From positions 69,443 to 133,442 of the forward strand of contig NZ_JAHGAW010000007.1 in assembly GCF_018603885.1 (NCBI RefSeq): a stretch of 64,000 bases of DNA, given 5' to 3'. Within the stretch, counting starts at the first letter, position 1, and every line of letters begins with the position of its first letter. The stretch is from Sphingobium nicotianae. GTDB lineage: Bacteria > Pseudomonadota > Alphaproteobacteria > Sphingomonadales > Sphingomonadaceae. Below are positions 18,006-31,571 of the stretch, piece after piece. Made by a program: the position numbers and the translations under genes. The notes beneath the pieces are model-generated. The model was not told the origin of the DNA. It saw nothing but the letters and a program-made list of their open reading frames with translations, and ran no database searches.

Positions 18006-18491
18006 TCAATCATGTCCCAAAATGATCTTGAAGCTTAGTGCATCATGACGGGAACCATTGCTGCCGACATAATAATCGCGTCGTTGATTATATTGGCGAA
18101 ATCCTGCCTTGCTGTACAGATGGATTGCCGGATTGCCGGCGCGGACTTCCAGGAACATTGTCTGGGCCCCGCTGCTCTCGGCTTCGGTCATGCAGCGATC
18201 GAGCAGACGCCGACCGTGATTGTGGCCGCGATGATCGGGATGGACCGCGAGAAGCAGCAACTCCGATTCACCCGCGATGCTGCGCAACAGCGCGAAGCCG
18301 ACAGGCTTATCGTCGAGCCGGCCCACGGCGAGCAGGGAGCCGGGCAGGCGCATCATCCCGCTCAACTGCGGCATCGACCAGGCCTCGCCATATTCCGGGG
18401 GAAAGGCGGCGATCATGACACGCATCGCGGCGGCGATTTCCTGCTCGTCGCCGTCGGACCGCACGACGATCTGGAGCGGGCCTTCGCTCAT
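18006..18491 (-). CDS. rimI: GNAT N-acetyltransferase, RimI-like
   Basis: A 161-residue GCN5-related acetyltransferase. The acetyl-CoA site is VHPDHRGHNHGRRLL and the C-terminal NPAIHLYSKAGF matches RimI proteins, which acetylate the N-terminus of ribosomal protein S18. The start overlaps the tsaB stop codon (ATGA), as is usual for the tsaB-rimI pair, and this supports the RimI call over a generic GNAT. The N-terminal 25 residues are longer than in typical RimI. Confidence 0.85.
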   Translation of the reverse strand: MSEGPLQIVVRSDGDEQEIAAAMRVMIAAFPPEYGEAWSMPQLSGMMRLPGSLLAVGRLDDKPVGFALLRSIAGESELLLLAVHPDHRGHNHGRRLLDRCMTEAESSGAQTMFLEVRAGNPAIHLYSKAGFRQYNQRRDYYVGSNGSRHDALSFKIILGHD

Positions 18492-19129
18492 GACGCGGCG
18501 ACCCCCGGCGACACCCCAGCCATCGGCTTGGCATCGGCGCCGCGCCCATAGACCGGGCGGGGCGGCAGCGCGCGCAGGGCATCCGGCAGGAGAAGGACGT
18601 CGCGCGCATCCGGGAGCAGCGGAATGGCCCGACCGCGCGCGCCGGCGTCGATCAGGATCTGCGCGCCGGAACCGACCAGCAAAGAGGCGTCGATCTGATC
18701 CGCGAGCTGGGCGATCGGGCTCGACTGGACGGTCAGGGGTCCGTCGTCCGAGTTCAAAGCCCAGAACAGCTCGCCATGGCCGCCGACCATGACGACCGCG
18801 AACGGTTCAGCAGGCGCGTGCCGTGCGCGGGCCATCGCGGCGATGAGATCGAGGCAGCCATAGCCCTGGACCGGCACCTGCCAGGCGAAGCCGAGGCCGG
18901 TCGCGGCGGCGAGGCCGACCCGCACGCCGGTGAAGCTGCCCGGGCCGACGTCGACGAGGATGCGATCGCAGCGGCCGCCACCGGGCAGTGCGGCGATGCG
19001 CGGGAGCAAGGCCTCGGCATGGCCGCGGCCGAGCTCTTCATGATGGCTGGCGATGCAGTGGGCGTCATCGAACAGGGCGAGCGACAGCATCGGAGTCGCG
19101 CAATCGATGATCAGCAGGCGCTCGTTCAT
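18488..19129 (-). CDS. tsaB: tRNA threonylcarbamoyladenosine biosynthesis protein TsaB
   Basis: A 213-residue ASKHA-fold protein that partners TsaD and TsaE in forming t6A37 in tRNAs. The N-terminal LLIIDCAT is the modified phosphate-binding motif. The family signature GPGSFTGVRVG follows at about residues 70-80. The ATG at 19129 is chosen because the 13 codons upstream are a Gly/Arg-rich stretch without homology. It overlaps rimI by four bases and follows the nfuA-like gene by 47 bases, all in one direction. Confidence 0.93.
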   Translation of the reverse strand: MNERLLIIDCATPMLSLALFDDAHCIASHHEELGRGHAEALLPRIAALPGGGRCDRILVDVGPGSFTGVRVGLAAATGLGFAWQVPVQGYGCLDLIAAMARARHAPAEPFAVVMVGGHGELFWALNSDDGPLTVQSSPIAQLADQIDASLLVGSGAQILIDAGARGRAIPLLPDARDVLLLPDALRALPPRPVYGRGADAKPMAGVSPGVAAS

Positions 19130-19176
19130 GCGCTTGCCCGTCCCGTCGCCAGAGCCATCCCCCCGCAAATCGCCGA

Positions 19177-19761
19177 TCAGACCGCGCGGACTTCCGTCAC
19201 TTCGGGCACATAATGCTTGAGCAATTGCTCGATGCCGTTCTTGAGCGTCGCGGTCGAGGAAGGGCAGCCGGCGCAGGCGCCCTGCATCTTGAGGAACACC
19301 GTGCCGCGCTCGAAGCCGCGATAGATGATGTCGCCGCCGTCATTGGCGACGGCGGGGCGCACGCGCGTGTCGATCAGCTCGCGGATCTGGACGATGACAT
19401 CGGCATCGGCCGGATCGTCGCCGGCAACGGGGGCGTCGTCGCTGTCGGCCGGCACATGGATGTCATGCGCGCTGCCGGAGCGGAACAGCGGCATGTCCGC
19501 CGAGAAATGATCAAGGAGAATCGAGACGACATCGGTGCGCAGATCACTCCAGGCGACGCCGGGCGCCGCCGTCACCGAGACGAAATCGCGGCCGAAGAAG
19601 ACGCCGGTGACATCGCCGAGATTGAACAGGGCTTCGGCGAGCGGTGAGGCTTCGGCCTCGTCCGCGTTGGCGAAATCGCGGGTGCCCGATGCCATGACCG
19701 CGCGCCCAGGAAGGAATTTCAGGGTCGCGGGATTGGGGGTCTGTTCGGTCTCGATGAACAT
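19177..19761 (-). CDS. nfuA: NfuA-like Fe-S cluster carrier (NifU family)
   Basis: A 194-residue protein with an N-terminal Nfu domain (opening MFIETEQTPNPATLKFLPG, about residues 1-90) and a C-terminal NifU-like domain (about 118-190) holding the cluster-binding CxxC in GACAGCPSS. Such proteins carry and deliver [4Fe-4S] clusters. This N-Nfu plus NifU layout is the alphaproteobacterial and mitochondrial type (NFU1). Its position ahead of tsaB is conserved in the group. The downstream MiaB is itself a 4Fe-4S enzyme. Confidence 0.92.
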   Translation of the reverse strand: MFIETEQTPNPATLKFLPGRAVMASGTRDFANADEAEASPLAEALFNLGDVTGVFFGRDFVSVTAAPGVAWSDLRTDVVSILLDHFSADMPLFRSGSAHDIHVPADSDDAPVAGDDPADADVIVQIRELIDTRVRPAVANDGGDIIYRGFERGTVFLKMQGACAGCPSSTATLKNGIEQLLKHYVPEVTEVRAV

Positions 19762-19869
19762 CTGTCGCTACTCGCACTGAGGATGCCCGAAGGCATATGC
19801 CTGCGTGTTGTTATACACGCAGCGCTTGCTGCTGCCCATTTGGTCAGTCGGGGCCCCCGGTGCAAGTGT

Positions 19870-22821
19870 TCAGTGCGATGCAGGTGCCGGGCTGCCACCC
19901 GCGGCTTGCGCGGCGGGGCCGGATGCGGTCTGCTGCTTGGTGATCAGCGGCACCGGCATGCCCCGCGCCAGCACGATCGCCGACCAGCTCTGCCCCGGCA
20001 CCAGATAGCGCGCCGCCAGCGCCTGAATGTCGGCCGGCGTCGTGTCGAGCAGATCCCGCGCAAGGCTGGTGGCGAGACCGAGCTTCCTGGGGTCGGTCGT
20101 GTAGCCCTCCAGCTGACTCATCCAGAAGGCATTGCTGTAGGCCGCGCGGTTGAGCAGCTGGCGGATCGGTTCGACCTGGCGATCCAGCTCATCCTGGGTG
20201 ACCGGCTTGCTGGCGAGATCGGCCGCAATCTCGTTCATCAGCTGAAAGAAATAGGGAATGCGATCGGGCTTGAGCTGGGTCTGGACGAACAGATAGCCGC
20301 CGCTGTCGGATGTCTCCGGCCAGATGCTGCTGGCGCTCGGGGTATAGGCGGCCCCGTCGATCGAGCGGAGCTTCTCGAACAGGCGATCGCTGATCAGGCG
20401 CGCGAGCATTTCGAGCTGGCGGCTTTCGCGGATGCGCGCCGTGCCGCCGCCGGTCGGCCAGGCGATGATCGCGGCGGCCTGTTCGCTGGGGCCGGTGTGG
20501 CTCAGCAGGACCGGGGAGGAGACCGGGCGAGGGAAATGCATCGCGCGGTTTTCCGGCGGGGGCTGCAGATCCTCTCGTTTGGGCAGAGCGCCGAAGGTGG
20601 CGGCGACGGCCTGAATGGCCGCTTCGGTATCGACGTCACCGTAAATCTGCACCTCGATCGGCCCGGAGGCGAGGCGCGGCGCCCAGAGCGCTTTGAACTT
20701 GTCGAGCGTGAGCGCGGCGCGGTCCGAGGGGGCGGCGGGGGAATAACGGCCGTCGCGGTCCCGCAGCATCCAGTCGAGATTGCGCTCGATCGCGTCGGAT
20801 GCCGAGCCGGGCACCGGGTCATAGCCGGCTTCGAGCGCCGCCATCGCACGCTTGAGCGGCGCCTCGTCCCAACGCGGGAAGGCGAGCTTGGTCGCGAACA
20901 GCCGCAGCTGATCGGCATAGTCCTCCGGACTGCTGGTCGCGCTCAGCGTGAAGGCGTCGTCGTCGATGCCGAAATCGAAGCCGAGGCGGCGGCCGTTCAT
21001 CAGCTCGGCAAGTCCGCGCTGGTCGACGTCGCCGATGCCGCTCGCCGCGATGCCGAAGGGCGCCGCCCAGAGGGCATCGTCCTGCTTGGGCGAGAAGCTC
21101 TCCCGGCCATGGCCGAAGCGCACCTTCACATGTACCTTGCCCGGCTCCGCCTTGTTGCCCACCAACAGGAGGCGGACACCATTGTCGAACGCGATGTTCT
21201 GGATGCCGATGATGCCGACGGGGGTGCGCGAGACCACCTTGCCCGGCGGGGGGAGCGCGGGCAGCGAGGCCATGGTCACGGCCTTGTCGCCCAGCCGCGC
21301 GTTGGTGGCCGCCTGGACTGGCGCGCGGAGCGCCGTGGTAAGACGCGCCAGGGCATTGGGCTGCGCCGTCTTGAGGCTGAGCAGGGCGCGCACCGCGCTT
21401 GCCGAGAACAGGCGGCGCGTCGAGGCGAGGAGCTTGTCGGGGGTCATGTAGCTGCGCGCCGAGCGATAGATCTCGAGCTGCGTGGCAGGCGAGACCACCG
21501 TTTCGCGAATGTCCACCGCGCTGACCAGATCCTCGGCCTGCCGCGCGCTGCCCTCGATGTCCGCGCTGGCGACCAGGGCGGCATATTCGCCCTGCATGCC
21601 GGAGAACTCGCGGTCGATGTCGGTCTGGCTCGGCGCCGTCTTGCGTGCGTCCTCGACGATCGCGCGCACCTCCTTGAGCGCTTTTTCCCATTCGTTGCCG
21701 ACCGGGACGATCGTCACATAGGTCGCGTTGACCGAGCGCGAACTGTTGTCCAGCGCGACGCTGGCCTGGAGGAAGCTTGCGCCCTGACTGGCGGCGACTT
21801 CGAGCCGGCGATTGATCAGCTCGAGCGCAACCATGTCGGCGAGGCGGGCCTGATTGAACGCGACGGTGTCCGCGTTGAACGTCCAGGGCCGCAGATAGGC
21901 GAGGCCGACCGTGTAGGGCGCGCTCGGCTCGACGACGACCTTGGTGGCCGGGGCTCTGGGATCGGGCTTGCCGAAGTCGGGCAGGGGCGTTGCCGGACCC
22001 TGCGCCTTCCAGCCGGAGAAATGCGCCCTGATCTTGGCTTCGAGCAAGGCCGGGTCCATCGCGCCGGAAATGGCGATGACGGTGCGGTCCGGCCGGTACC
22101 AGCGATCGTGGAAGGCGTTCAGCGCCTGGGGCGTGGCGGCCGCAAGGGTCGCTTCCGTGCCAATGGTGCTGTGTTTGCCGAGCCGCTGGCCCGCATAATA
22201 GAAGCTGCGGATCTCGTCGCCCACGCGCGACTGCGGGCTCAGGCCCTCGCGCCGTTCCGCCATCACGACGGCGCGCTCGGCCTCGACGGGGGCCTTGGCG
22301 ATGTTGGGCTGCGAGAGCATGCCGGCGAGGATCTTGAGACTTTCGTCGATGCCGGCCTCGTTGGCGCGCGGCAGATCGAGCGCATAGGTGGTGCCGGTCG
22401 GCGTGGTCTGCGCATTGGTGTCGCTGCCGAACGTGGCGCCGAGGCGCTGCCAGATGCGCTTGGACTCACCATCGGGCACGTCGCGCGAGCCGCGGAAGGA
22501 GAGATGCTCGATGAAATGCGCGAAGCCCGCTTCGGCGGGCTCCTCCATCAGCGAACCGACATCGACGCGGACGCGGACCGACACCTGGCCGGCGGGCACG
22601 TCATTGCGGCGGATGGCGTAGCGCAGGCCATTGGGCAGTTCGCCGAAGTGCCAGGCGGGGTCCATCGGCACGTCGCTCTGCTCATAGAACCAGGGGCGCG
22701 GCGTTGCCGATGCGGCGGAAGGCGCGGCGGACGCCGAGACCTGCGCGGTGAGCGGTGAGCCGATGAGGGCGAGCGCGAGCGCGGCCGAAAGCAGCCGACG
22801 GGCGGCGAAGTTGGTGGTCAT
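19870..22821 (-). CDS. M16-family zinc metallopeptidase (two-unit pitrilysin type), exported
   Basis: A 983-residue protein beginning with a Sec signal peptide (hydrophobic stretch 9-26, cleavage near AQVSA) and containing two M16 halves. The active site is in the first: HFIEH (H102, E105, H106), with a downstream ERRE supplying the third metal ligand. The second half (about 530-950) lacks the zinc motif, as in pitrilysin and PqqL-type enzymes. It should degrade peptides in the periplasm. It is followed by the nfuA-like gene after a 108-base gap holding a small hairpin. The alanine-rich C-terminal tail is probably flexible. Confidence 0.92.
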   Translation of the reverse strand: MTTNFAARRLLSAALALALIGSPLTAQVSASAAPSAASATPRPWFYEQSDVPMDPAWHFGELPNGLRYAIRRNDVPAGQVSVRVRVDVGSLMEEPAEAGFAHFIEHLSFRGSRDVPDGESKRIWQRLGATFGSDTNAQTTPTGTTYALDLPRANEAGIDESLKILAGMLSQPNIAKAPVEAERAVVMAERREGLSPQSRVGDEIRSFYYAGQRLGKHSTIGTEATLAAATPQALNAFHDRWYRPDRTVIAISGAMDPALLEAKIRAHFSGWKAQGPATPLPDFGKPDPRAPATKVVVEPSAPYTVGLAYLRPWTFNADTVAFNQARLADMVALELINRRLEVAASQGASFLQASVALDNSSRSVNATYVTIVPVGNEWEKALKEVRAIVEDARKTAPSQTDIDREFSGMQGEYAALVASADIEGSARQAEDLVSAVDIRETVVSPATQLEIYRSARSYMTPDKLLASTRRLFSASAVRALLSLKTAQPNALARLTTALRAPVQAATNARLGDKAVTMASLPALPPPGKVVSRTPVGIIGIQNIAFDNGVRLLLVGNKAEPGKVHVKVRFGHGRESFSPKQDDALWAAPFGIAASGIGDVDQRGLAELMNGRRLGFDFGIDDDAFTLSATSSPEDYADQLRLFATKLAFPRWDEAPLKRAMAALEAGYDPVPGSASDAIERNLDWMLRDRDGRYSPAAPSDRAALTLDKFKALWAPRLASGPIEVQIYGDVDTEAAIQAVAATFGALPKREDLQPPPENRAMHFPRPVSSPVLLSHTGPSEQAAAIIAWPTGGGTARIRESRQLEMLARLISDRLFEKLRSIDGAAYTPSASSIWPETSDSGGYLFVQTQLKPDRIPYFFQLMNEIAADLASKPVTQDELDRQVEPIRQLLNRAAYSNAFWMSQLEGYTTDPRKLGLATSLARDLLDTTPADIQALAARYLVPGQSWSAIVLARGMPVPLITKQQTASGPAAQAAGGSPAPASH

Positions 22822-23241
22822 GAGACTAGTCTAGGTCCGATCGCGGGCAACGTCACATGGAAACGCCCGGCGGGCCGTCGAAACGATCGGTCGGGCTGAC
22901 GGGCGGTGGTCATACGCATCCTTGCGGAGGGGAAGCGACGGCGCGGTCGGAAACCGCGCGGCAGGGAAAGGCGATCGTCGCAGTGTGCGGCTGAACCTCG
23001 CATGACTGGCCGGAAAACTGCGCATTTTGTGCATTTCCTTCTGCGGACGAGAGACCGGCATGGCGTGAAGCAATGAATGGAAGGTGAAGTTTCTCCACTT
23101 AAATCAGCGACAAAGCCGATTTCCGTCAGCGGTTTGCCCGAACGCGCGCAAAACTGGCGCTCGCCGCGGGTAAAATCATCTCAAGCTCAAGTCTTTGTTT
23201 ACCACGGCTCCTTATAACATTGCCATTGGAGGAGACTACGA
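22822..23241. other. Divergent intergenic region
   Basis: These 420 bases between the divergent M16 protease and GGDEF genes contain no convincing gene. A GC-rich hairpin (GCGCGGT / ACCGCGC) lies near 22950. The stretch next to the GGDEF gene is AT-richer, with a TATAAC box near 23213 that may serve its promoter, followed by GGAGGAG before the start codon. Confidence 0.5.
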
Positions 23242-24408
23242 ATGTCCGCCGCTCACGCGTCGTCTGATGGTTTTGGTGGGAAACTGGCCAAGTTGGGCCG
23301 GATCTTCGGCATTTCGGATGCCGATCCGGAGCCGGCCAGTTCGCCCAGGCCGTCTGCTGCCCGGGAAACCGGCAATGCCCACACCCGCCGCGAGATCGAG
23401 CGCCGCAGGGGGCTTTACGACGATATTGGCAGCTTTCTTTTCGCCCACGACCTCGACCTGACCCCCCTCAATTTTGGGCTGGCGCTCGATTATATCACCG
23501 GCAACGACCTGGCGATCGAGAAAGCCGTTCGTGCCATTCTCCATGACAAGGGGCGCCTGACCAATGGCATTGCCGAGCAGATCATCGCCGAGCAGCGTGC
23601 CGAGGAAATGACACCCGATACGCTGGGTGACATGCTGGACAAGGTCGAGGCCAATCTTGATCAGCTTACCGGCATTGCCGATCAGTCTCGGAATTCCGCC
23701 AAGGATTTCGGCGCAGCCTTGCAGAAGCAGGCGGCCGAACTCACCAAGGATGCCGCCGGCAGCGATACCATCAGCAATCTGGTCTCGCTCACACGCGGCA
23801 TGATCGAGAAGACCCGCGAGGTCGAGGCGCGGATGCGTGAGGGGCAGAAGCAGACGCGCCTGCTCCAGAAGAATCTGGAAAACGCACGCAAGGCGGCCGA
23901 GCAGGATCATCTTACGGGCCTGCCCAATCGTCGCGCTTTCGAGAATACGATCCGCGAGGAAAGCGTCCTCGCGCGCGAGAATGGCGAGCCGCTCAGCGTC
24001 GCCTTCTGCGACATCGATCATTTCAAGAACATCAATGATCGACATGGTCATGACGCGGGCGATCGCGTGCTCAAGTTCATTGCCGGTCTGCTTGCCAGGA
24101 TTTCGGGCGACAAGGCGCATGTCGCGCGTCATGGCGGTGAGGAATTCGTCATGCTGTTCCGCGGCCTGACCGTCTCCGACGCCGCCAAGATCGTCGACGA
24201 TGCCCGCGCTGACATGGCCGAGCGCAATCTCGTCGATCGCAAGACCGGCGAGCGCATGGATCAGGTGACGTTTTCCGGCGGCGTGGCCGATGTCTTTGCC
24301 TATGACGAACCACGCGATGCTCTCAAGGCCGCCGACCGCGCGCTCTATCTCGCCAAGGAACATGGCCGCAATCGCGTCTATATTGCGAGTGAAAGCCCGG
24401 AAGACTGA
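23242..24408 (+). CDS. Diguanylate cyclase with helical N-terminal region
   Basis: A 388-residue protein with a C-terminal GGDEF domain (about residues 218-385) that makes cyclic di-GMP from two GTP. The catalytic motif is GGEEF (298-302), preceded by the substrate-binding DHLTGLPNRRAF; an active enzyme is expected. No RxxD inhibitory site precedes the motif at the usual distance, so product inhibition is probably absent. The N-terminal 200 residues are mostly helical and coiled-coil-like with no recognised sensor and no membrane segment. GGAGGAG lies just ahead of the ATG. Expressed alone. Confidence 0.92.
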   Translation: MSAAHASSDGFGGKLAKLGRIFGISDADPEPASSPRPSAARETGNAHTRREIERRRGLYDDIGSFLFAHDLDLTPLNFGLALDYITGNDLAIEKAVRAILHDKGRLTNGIAEQIIAEQRAEEMTPDTLGDMLDKVEANLDQLTGIADQSRNSAKDFGAALQKQAAELTKDAAGSDTISNLVSLTRGMIEKTREVEARMREGQKQTRLLQKNLENARKAAEQDHLTGLPNRRAFENTIREESVLARENGEPLSVAFCDIDHFKNINDRHGHDAGDRVLKFIAGLLARISGDKAHVARHGGEEFVMLFRGLTVSDAAKIVDDARADMAERNLVDRKTGERMDQVTFSGGVADVFAYDEPRDALKAADRALYLAKEHGRNRVYIASESPED

Positions 24409-24486
24409 AGATCCGTCACCCGGCTGGAGCTGGGGCTCCTCCGAACGCGATCCGGCTTCCTTCAGGAAGATGGACGTGTGGGGTCG

Positions 24487-25158
24487 TCAGAAATCCGGCT
24501 GATCATAATATTTGGGAGGCGTGACCACTTCCATGCGCTCGGCGAGGAGCGGGCGGAAGGAGGGGCGCGATTTGATGCCGGCATACCAGCGCTTGGTGGG
24601 CCTGTGGCCTTCCCAGTCGATCCCGCCCAGATAATCCGCGACGGAGATATGCGCAGCCGCCGCGACATCGGCGAGGCTCATCGTGCCGCCGGCCATCCAG
24701 CTGTGATGATCCAGCAGATAATCCATATAATCCATGTGGGTGTTCGCCTTGCGCATTGCGTCGCGCAGAGCGCCGGCATCGGGCGAGGTGCGCGAGACGA
24801 TGCGCTTGATCATCCGCTCGTTGAGCAGGGGGGCGACGACGTCCCGATAGACGATCTGATCGAACCAGGCGACGAGGCGCCGGATTTCCGCACGGGCGAA
24901 AGCCGAGCCGGAAATGAGTGGGAACTGGTCGACCGTTTCCTCGAAATATTCGCAGATGGCCTGACTGTCGGCCAGTGGCGGCGATCCGTCTTCGGCGACC
25001 AGCACCGGGGTCATGCCGGCAGGATTGAGATGGAGGAACTCATCGCGCGCGTCCCAAGGCGATTCGCGCACCAGCTCATAGACGATGCCCTTTTCCGCCA
25101 TGAGGAAGCGCAGTTTGCGCGAGAAGGGGCAGAGCGTGAACTGATGAAGATGCCACAT
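24487..25158 (-). CDS. Glutathione S-transferase family protein
   Basis: A 223-residue cytosolic GST. The N-terminal thioredoxin-like domain has FTLCPFSRKLRF (residues 7-18) and the cis-proline and glutathione-binding NPAGMTPVL and DSQAICEYFEE. The helical C-terminal domain contains the ADVAAAAHI motif. The CPFS motif suggests a cysteine-type (omega/beta-like) active site that could do glutathione-dependent thiol transfer, not only conjugation. The ATG at 25158 was chosen over an upstream start because MWHLHQFTLCPFS begins the fold directly. Monocistronic; divergent from the next gene. Confidence 0.9.
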   Translation of the reverse strand: MWHLHQFTLCPFSRKLRFLMAEKGIVYELVRESPWDARDEFLHLNPAGMTPVLVAEDGSPPLADSQAICEYFEETVDQFPLISGSAFARAEIRRLVAWFDQIVYRDVVAPLLNERMIKRIVSRTSPDAGALRDAMRKANTHMDYMDYLLDHHSWMAGGTMSLADVAAAAHISVADYLGGIDWEGHRPTKRWYAGIKSRPSFRPLLAERMEVVTPPKYYDQPDF

Positions 25159-25280
25159 TTCGTGGCTCAATAGTCGCACGCCGCTTCCGCGCAAAGCGCA
25201 TAATGGTGCTGGGCGGGCGCGGCGGCTGGCTCCTTTTTCCGGCTGTCGCGTTGTGAGGGCAAAAGCGCTAGGAAGAGTTC

Positions 25281-25778
25281 ATGCAGGTCGCGCTTCGCCG
25301 CTTGATCATCGTCGGTGCCATCTCGCTCTTCGGCGGGACCGCCGGGGTCACGCTCGGCAATTTCGTGGCGCGGGGGCCCAAGCTCAGCGGCGCGGACGAA
25401 CTGGCCAATTACAGCAGTCCGTTGATGGCGGACGCAGCGCCGACCCACGCCGTGGACCCCGATCCTGACATCGCCGCGCGCATCGCCGGGCCGAGCCATT
25501 ACGACTGCACCGGATGCGACGCATCCCCCTATAACGATACTATCGGCGGGAATGTTGCCATCGCGTCGACCGCGCCGCTGCCGCCCTATCATGCGGAAGA
25601 GTCGCCCGCGCCCGCCGCGCGGCGCGAGGTGCCCGGCACCGCCGTGCGGCGAGGCGATCCGCCCGGTTCGGCAGAGCCCGCCGCCTTCCTCGCCAGCCCC
25701 GCAGGGCCACCGCCGATTGTTGCCCCGTCTGTCGCGGTTGCTCTGCCTCAAACGCCGCCGCGCAACGGCGGGCAATGA
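25281..25778 (+). CDS. Hypothetical membrane-anchored proline-rich protein
   Basis: A 165-residue protein with an N-terminal signal anchor (about residues 7-28). A CTGC motif (about 75-78) could form a disulfide or bind metal, and a long Pro/Ala-rich tail takes up the second half. No family recognised. The composition suggests an envelope protein whose low-complexity part spans the periplasm. AGGAAG six bases before the ATG supports the start. It converges on the small PEP-CTERM-like gene, and a terminator between them serves the other strand. Confidence 0.6.
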   Translation: MQVALRRLIIVGAISLFGGTAGVTLGNFVARGPKLSGADELANYSSPLMADAAPTHAVDPDPDIAARIAGPSHYDCTGCDASPYNDTIGGNVAIASTAPLPPYHAEESPAPAARREVPGTAVRRGDPPGSAEPAAFLASPAGPPPIVAPSVAVALPQTPPRNGGQ

Positions 25779-25787
25779 AGGACAGGC

Positions 25788-25812
25788 AAAAAAAAGGCCG
25801 CCCCGGGCGACC
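25788..25812 (-). terminator. Intrinsic terminator of the PEP-CTERM-like gene
   Basis: On the minus strand a GGTCGCC / GGCGGCC stem (one G-T wobble, three-base loop) is followed directly by eight T. It lies 29 bases after the stop of the gene at 25842-26096. Confidence 0.85.
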
Positions 25813-25841
25813 TCCTCGAATCCATCTCGGCCCGGCAGTTC

Positions 25842-26096
25842 CTATTCCGAATTGACGCTCCCGGTCTTCTTGCGCGCATTTGCCGCGAGGCGGCGACCCC
25901 AGGTCACGCCGGCCGCGGCAATGCCGAACAGCAGGAACATGGGCGGCGCGGGGACATCGTCCACGGAGGGGCCAACGGGTTCCTGATTCTTCTGCTGAGC
26001 ATTTGTTTGCACGCCGGCATCGGCAGCCAGACTGGGGACGGACATCGTCAGCATCAGCGCACCCAGAGCGCCGCTGCCCAACCGAAAATTGCTCAA
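25842..26096 (-). CDS. Small exported protein with PEP-CTERM-like sorting tail
   Basis: An 84-residue protein with a signal peptide (cleavage near SLAADA), a 20-residue polar spacer, then VPAPPMF, one hydrophobic helix and a basic end (GRRLAANARKK). This order (VPxP, membrane helix, Arg cluster) is that of PEP-CTERM proteins, which are processed by exosortase. The start is TTG, supported by GGGAGG five bases ahead; there is no usable ATG before the signal peptide. It has its own terminator. No exosortase gene is in the window, and the spacer is very short for a functional PEP-CTERM protein. Confidence 0.65.
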   Translation of the reverse strand: MSNFRLGSGALGALMLTMSVPSLAADAGVQTNAQQKNQEPVGPSVDDVPAPPMFLLFGIAAAGVTWGRRLAANARKKTGSVNSE

Positions 26097-26316
26097 AATC
26101 GCCTCCCACAGCGCGACTCAGGACGGGACCACGAGCCGTTAACAATTTTCTAAGCATGATTTATTGCGGCACCGCAACAGCGCCGGGAGCCACTGTCCCG
26201 ATATGGGGCAGGGCGGCAGGTCATTTGGCGCGTGCGGCGAGACGAGGCGGGCGCCGCGACGGGAAGCGAGCAGGACGAAGCCCCGAGGCCCGTCCCGCTC
26301 TATGTTGATGTCGCGC

Positions 26317-30830
<4,514 letters not shown>

Positions 30831-30834
<4 letters not shown>

Positions 30835-31571
30835 GGCTTCATCTTCTTCGGGTCGATGCCGAGCAGCTCGGCAAGGCGGTTGCGTTCAGCTTGCGACAGA
30901 TCCTTGTAGGCCCTGGGCTTCGGCAGTTTTGCGAGCGCGTCGGCCGGTTCCTTCATGATTGTCGGCATGGCCGCGATCAATTTCGGCATCATGGCCTGGA
31001 CGCGGCTGATGTAATGCGGATCGGCGGCGAGCTCCATGAAGCCGGAGCCGAACTTGCTGCCGGTGGGCGTACGCAGAAACGCGAGGATATTATCCAACTC
31101 CGCGGCGCTGTATCGTCCTGCAAAAGCCTCGGCCATGCCCTCGCGCATGTCCGGCTCGAACTGCGTCATGAAGTTGCCGATCGCCGGGAACATGCTGGTC
31201 GTCATGACGGCGATACGCTGGTGATAGGCCGGGTCGACGATCGCCATGATCTGGTCGATGGTCGCGGGCTTCATCGCTTCCGCCCCGGTCGGGTCAACGC
31301 CGCCAGCCTTCAGCAGGTCGCGGATCGGCATCTTGCCGACGGAGTCCATCATCGGCCCCATCATCTTCTGCATCATCGGCCCCATGATCTTCGCCATGGT
31401 GCCTTCCGGCAGGATCGCGGCGGCGATCGGCCGGGCTTTCTCCACCAGTGCGGGATCGAGCGGCGGGGCAGTTTCGATCGCTGCAGCGGCTGTTTGCTGC
31501 GCGTGAACCGGTACCGCCGGAACCAGGGCGCAGGCGAGCAGTGCCGCCGCGAGGACGCGCACCCGGCTCAT
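30831..31571 (-). CDS. Exported DUF2059 protein coupled between gltD and gltB
   Basis: A 246-residue protein with a clear Sec signal peptide (cleavage after VHAQ) and a C-terminal DUF2059 region (about 130-200; motif AGRYSAAELDNILAFLRTP). A methionine-rich segment (about 60-80: KIMGPMMQKMMGPMM) precedes it and could bind copper or form an amphipathic helix. Function unknown. It overlaps gltD upstream and gltB downstream by four bases each, so it is translationally coupled to both glutamate synthase subunits although it should act outside the cytoplasm. Confidence 0.85.

Noticed and set aside
19801..19822. CTGCGTG / CACGCAG hairpin between the M16 and nfuA-like genes
   Set aside because: Seven-base stem without a T-run; too weak to call a terminator or operator.
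19783..22758. A 991-codon open frame on the plus strand
   Set aside because: It is exactly antisense to the M16 protease. Its translation is Gly/Arg/Asp-rich with no domain, typical of the shadow frame in high-GC DNA.
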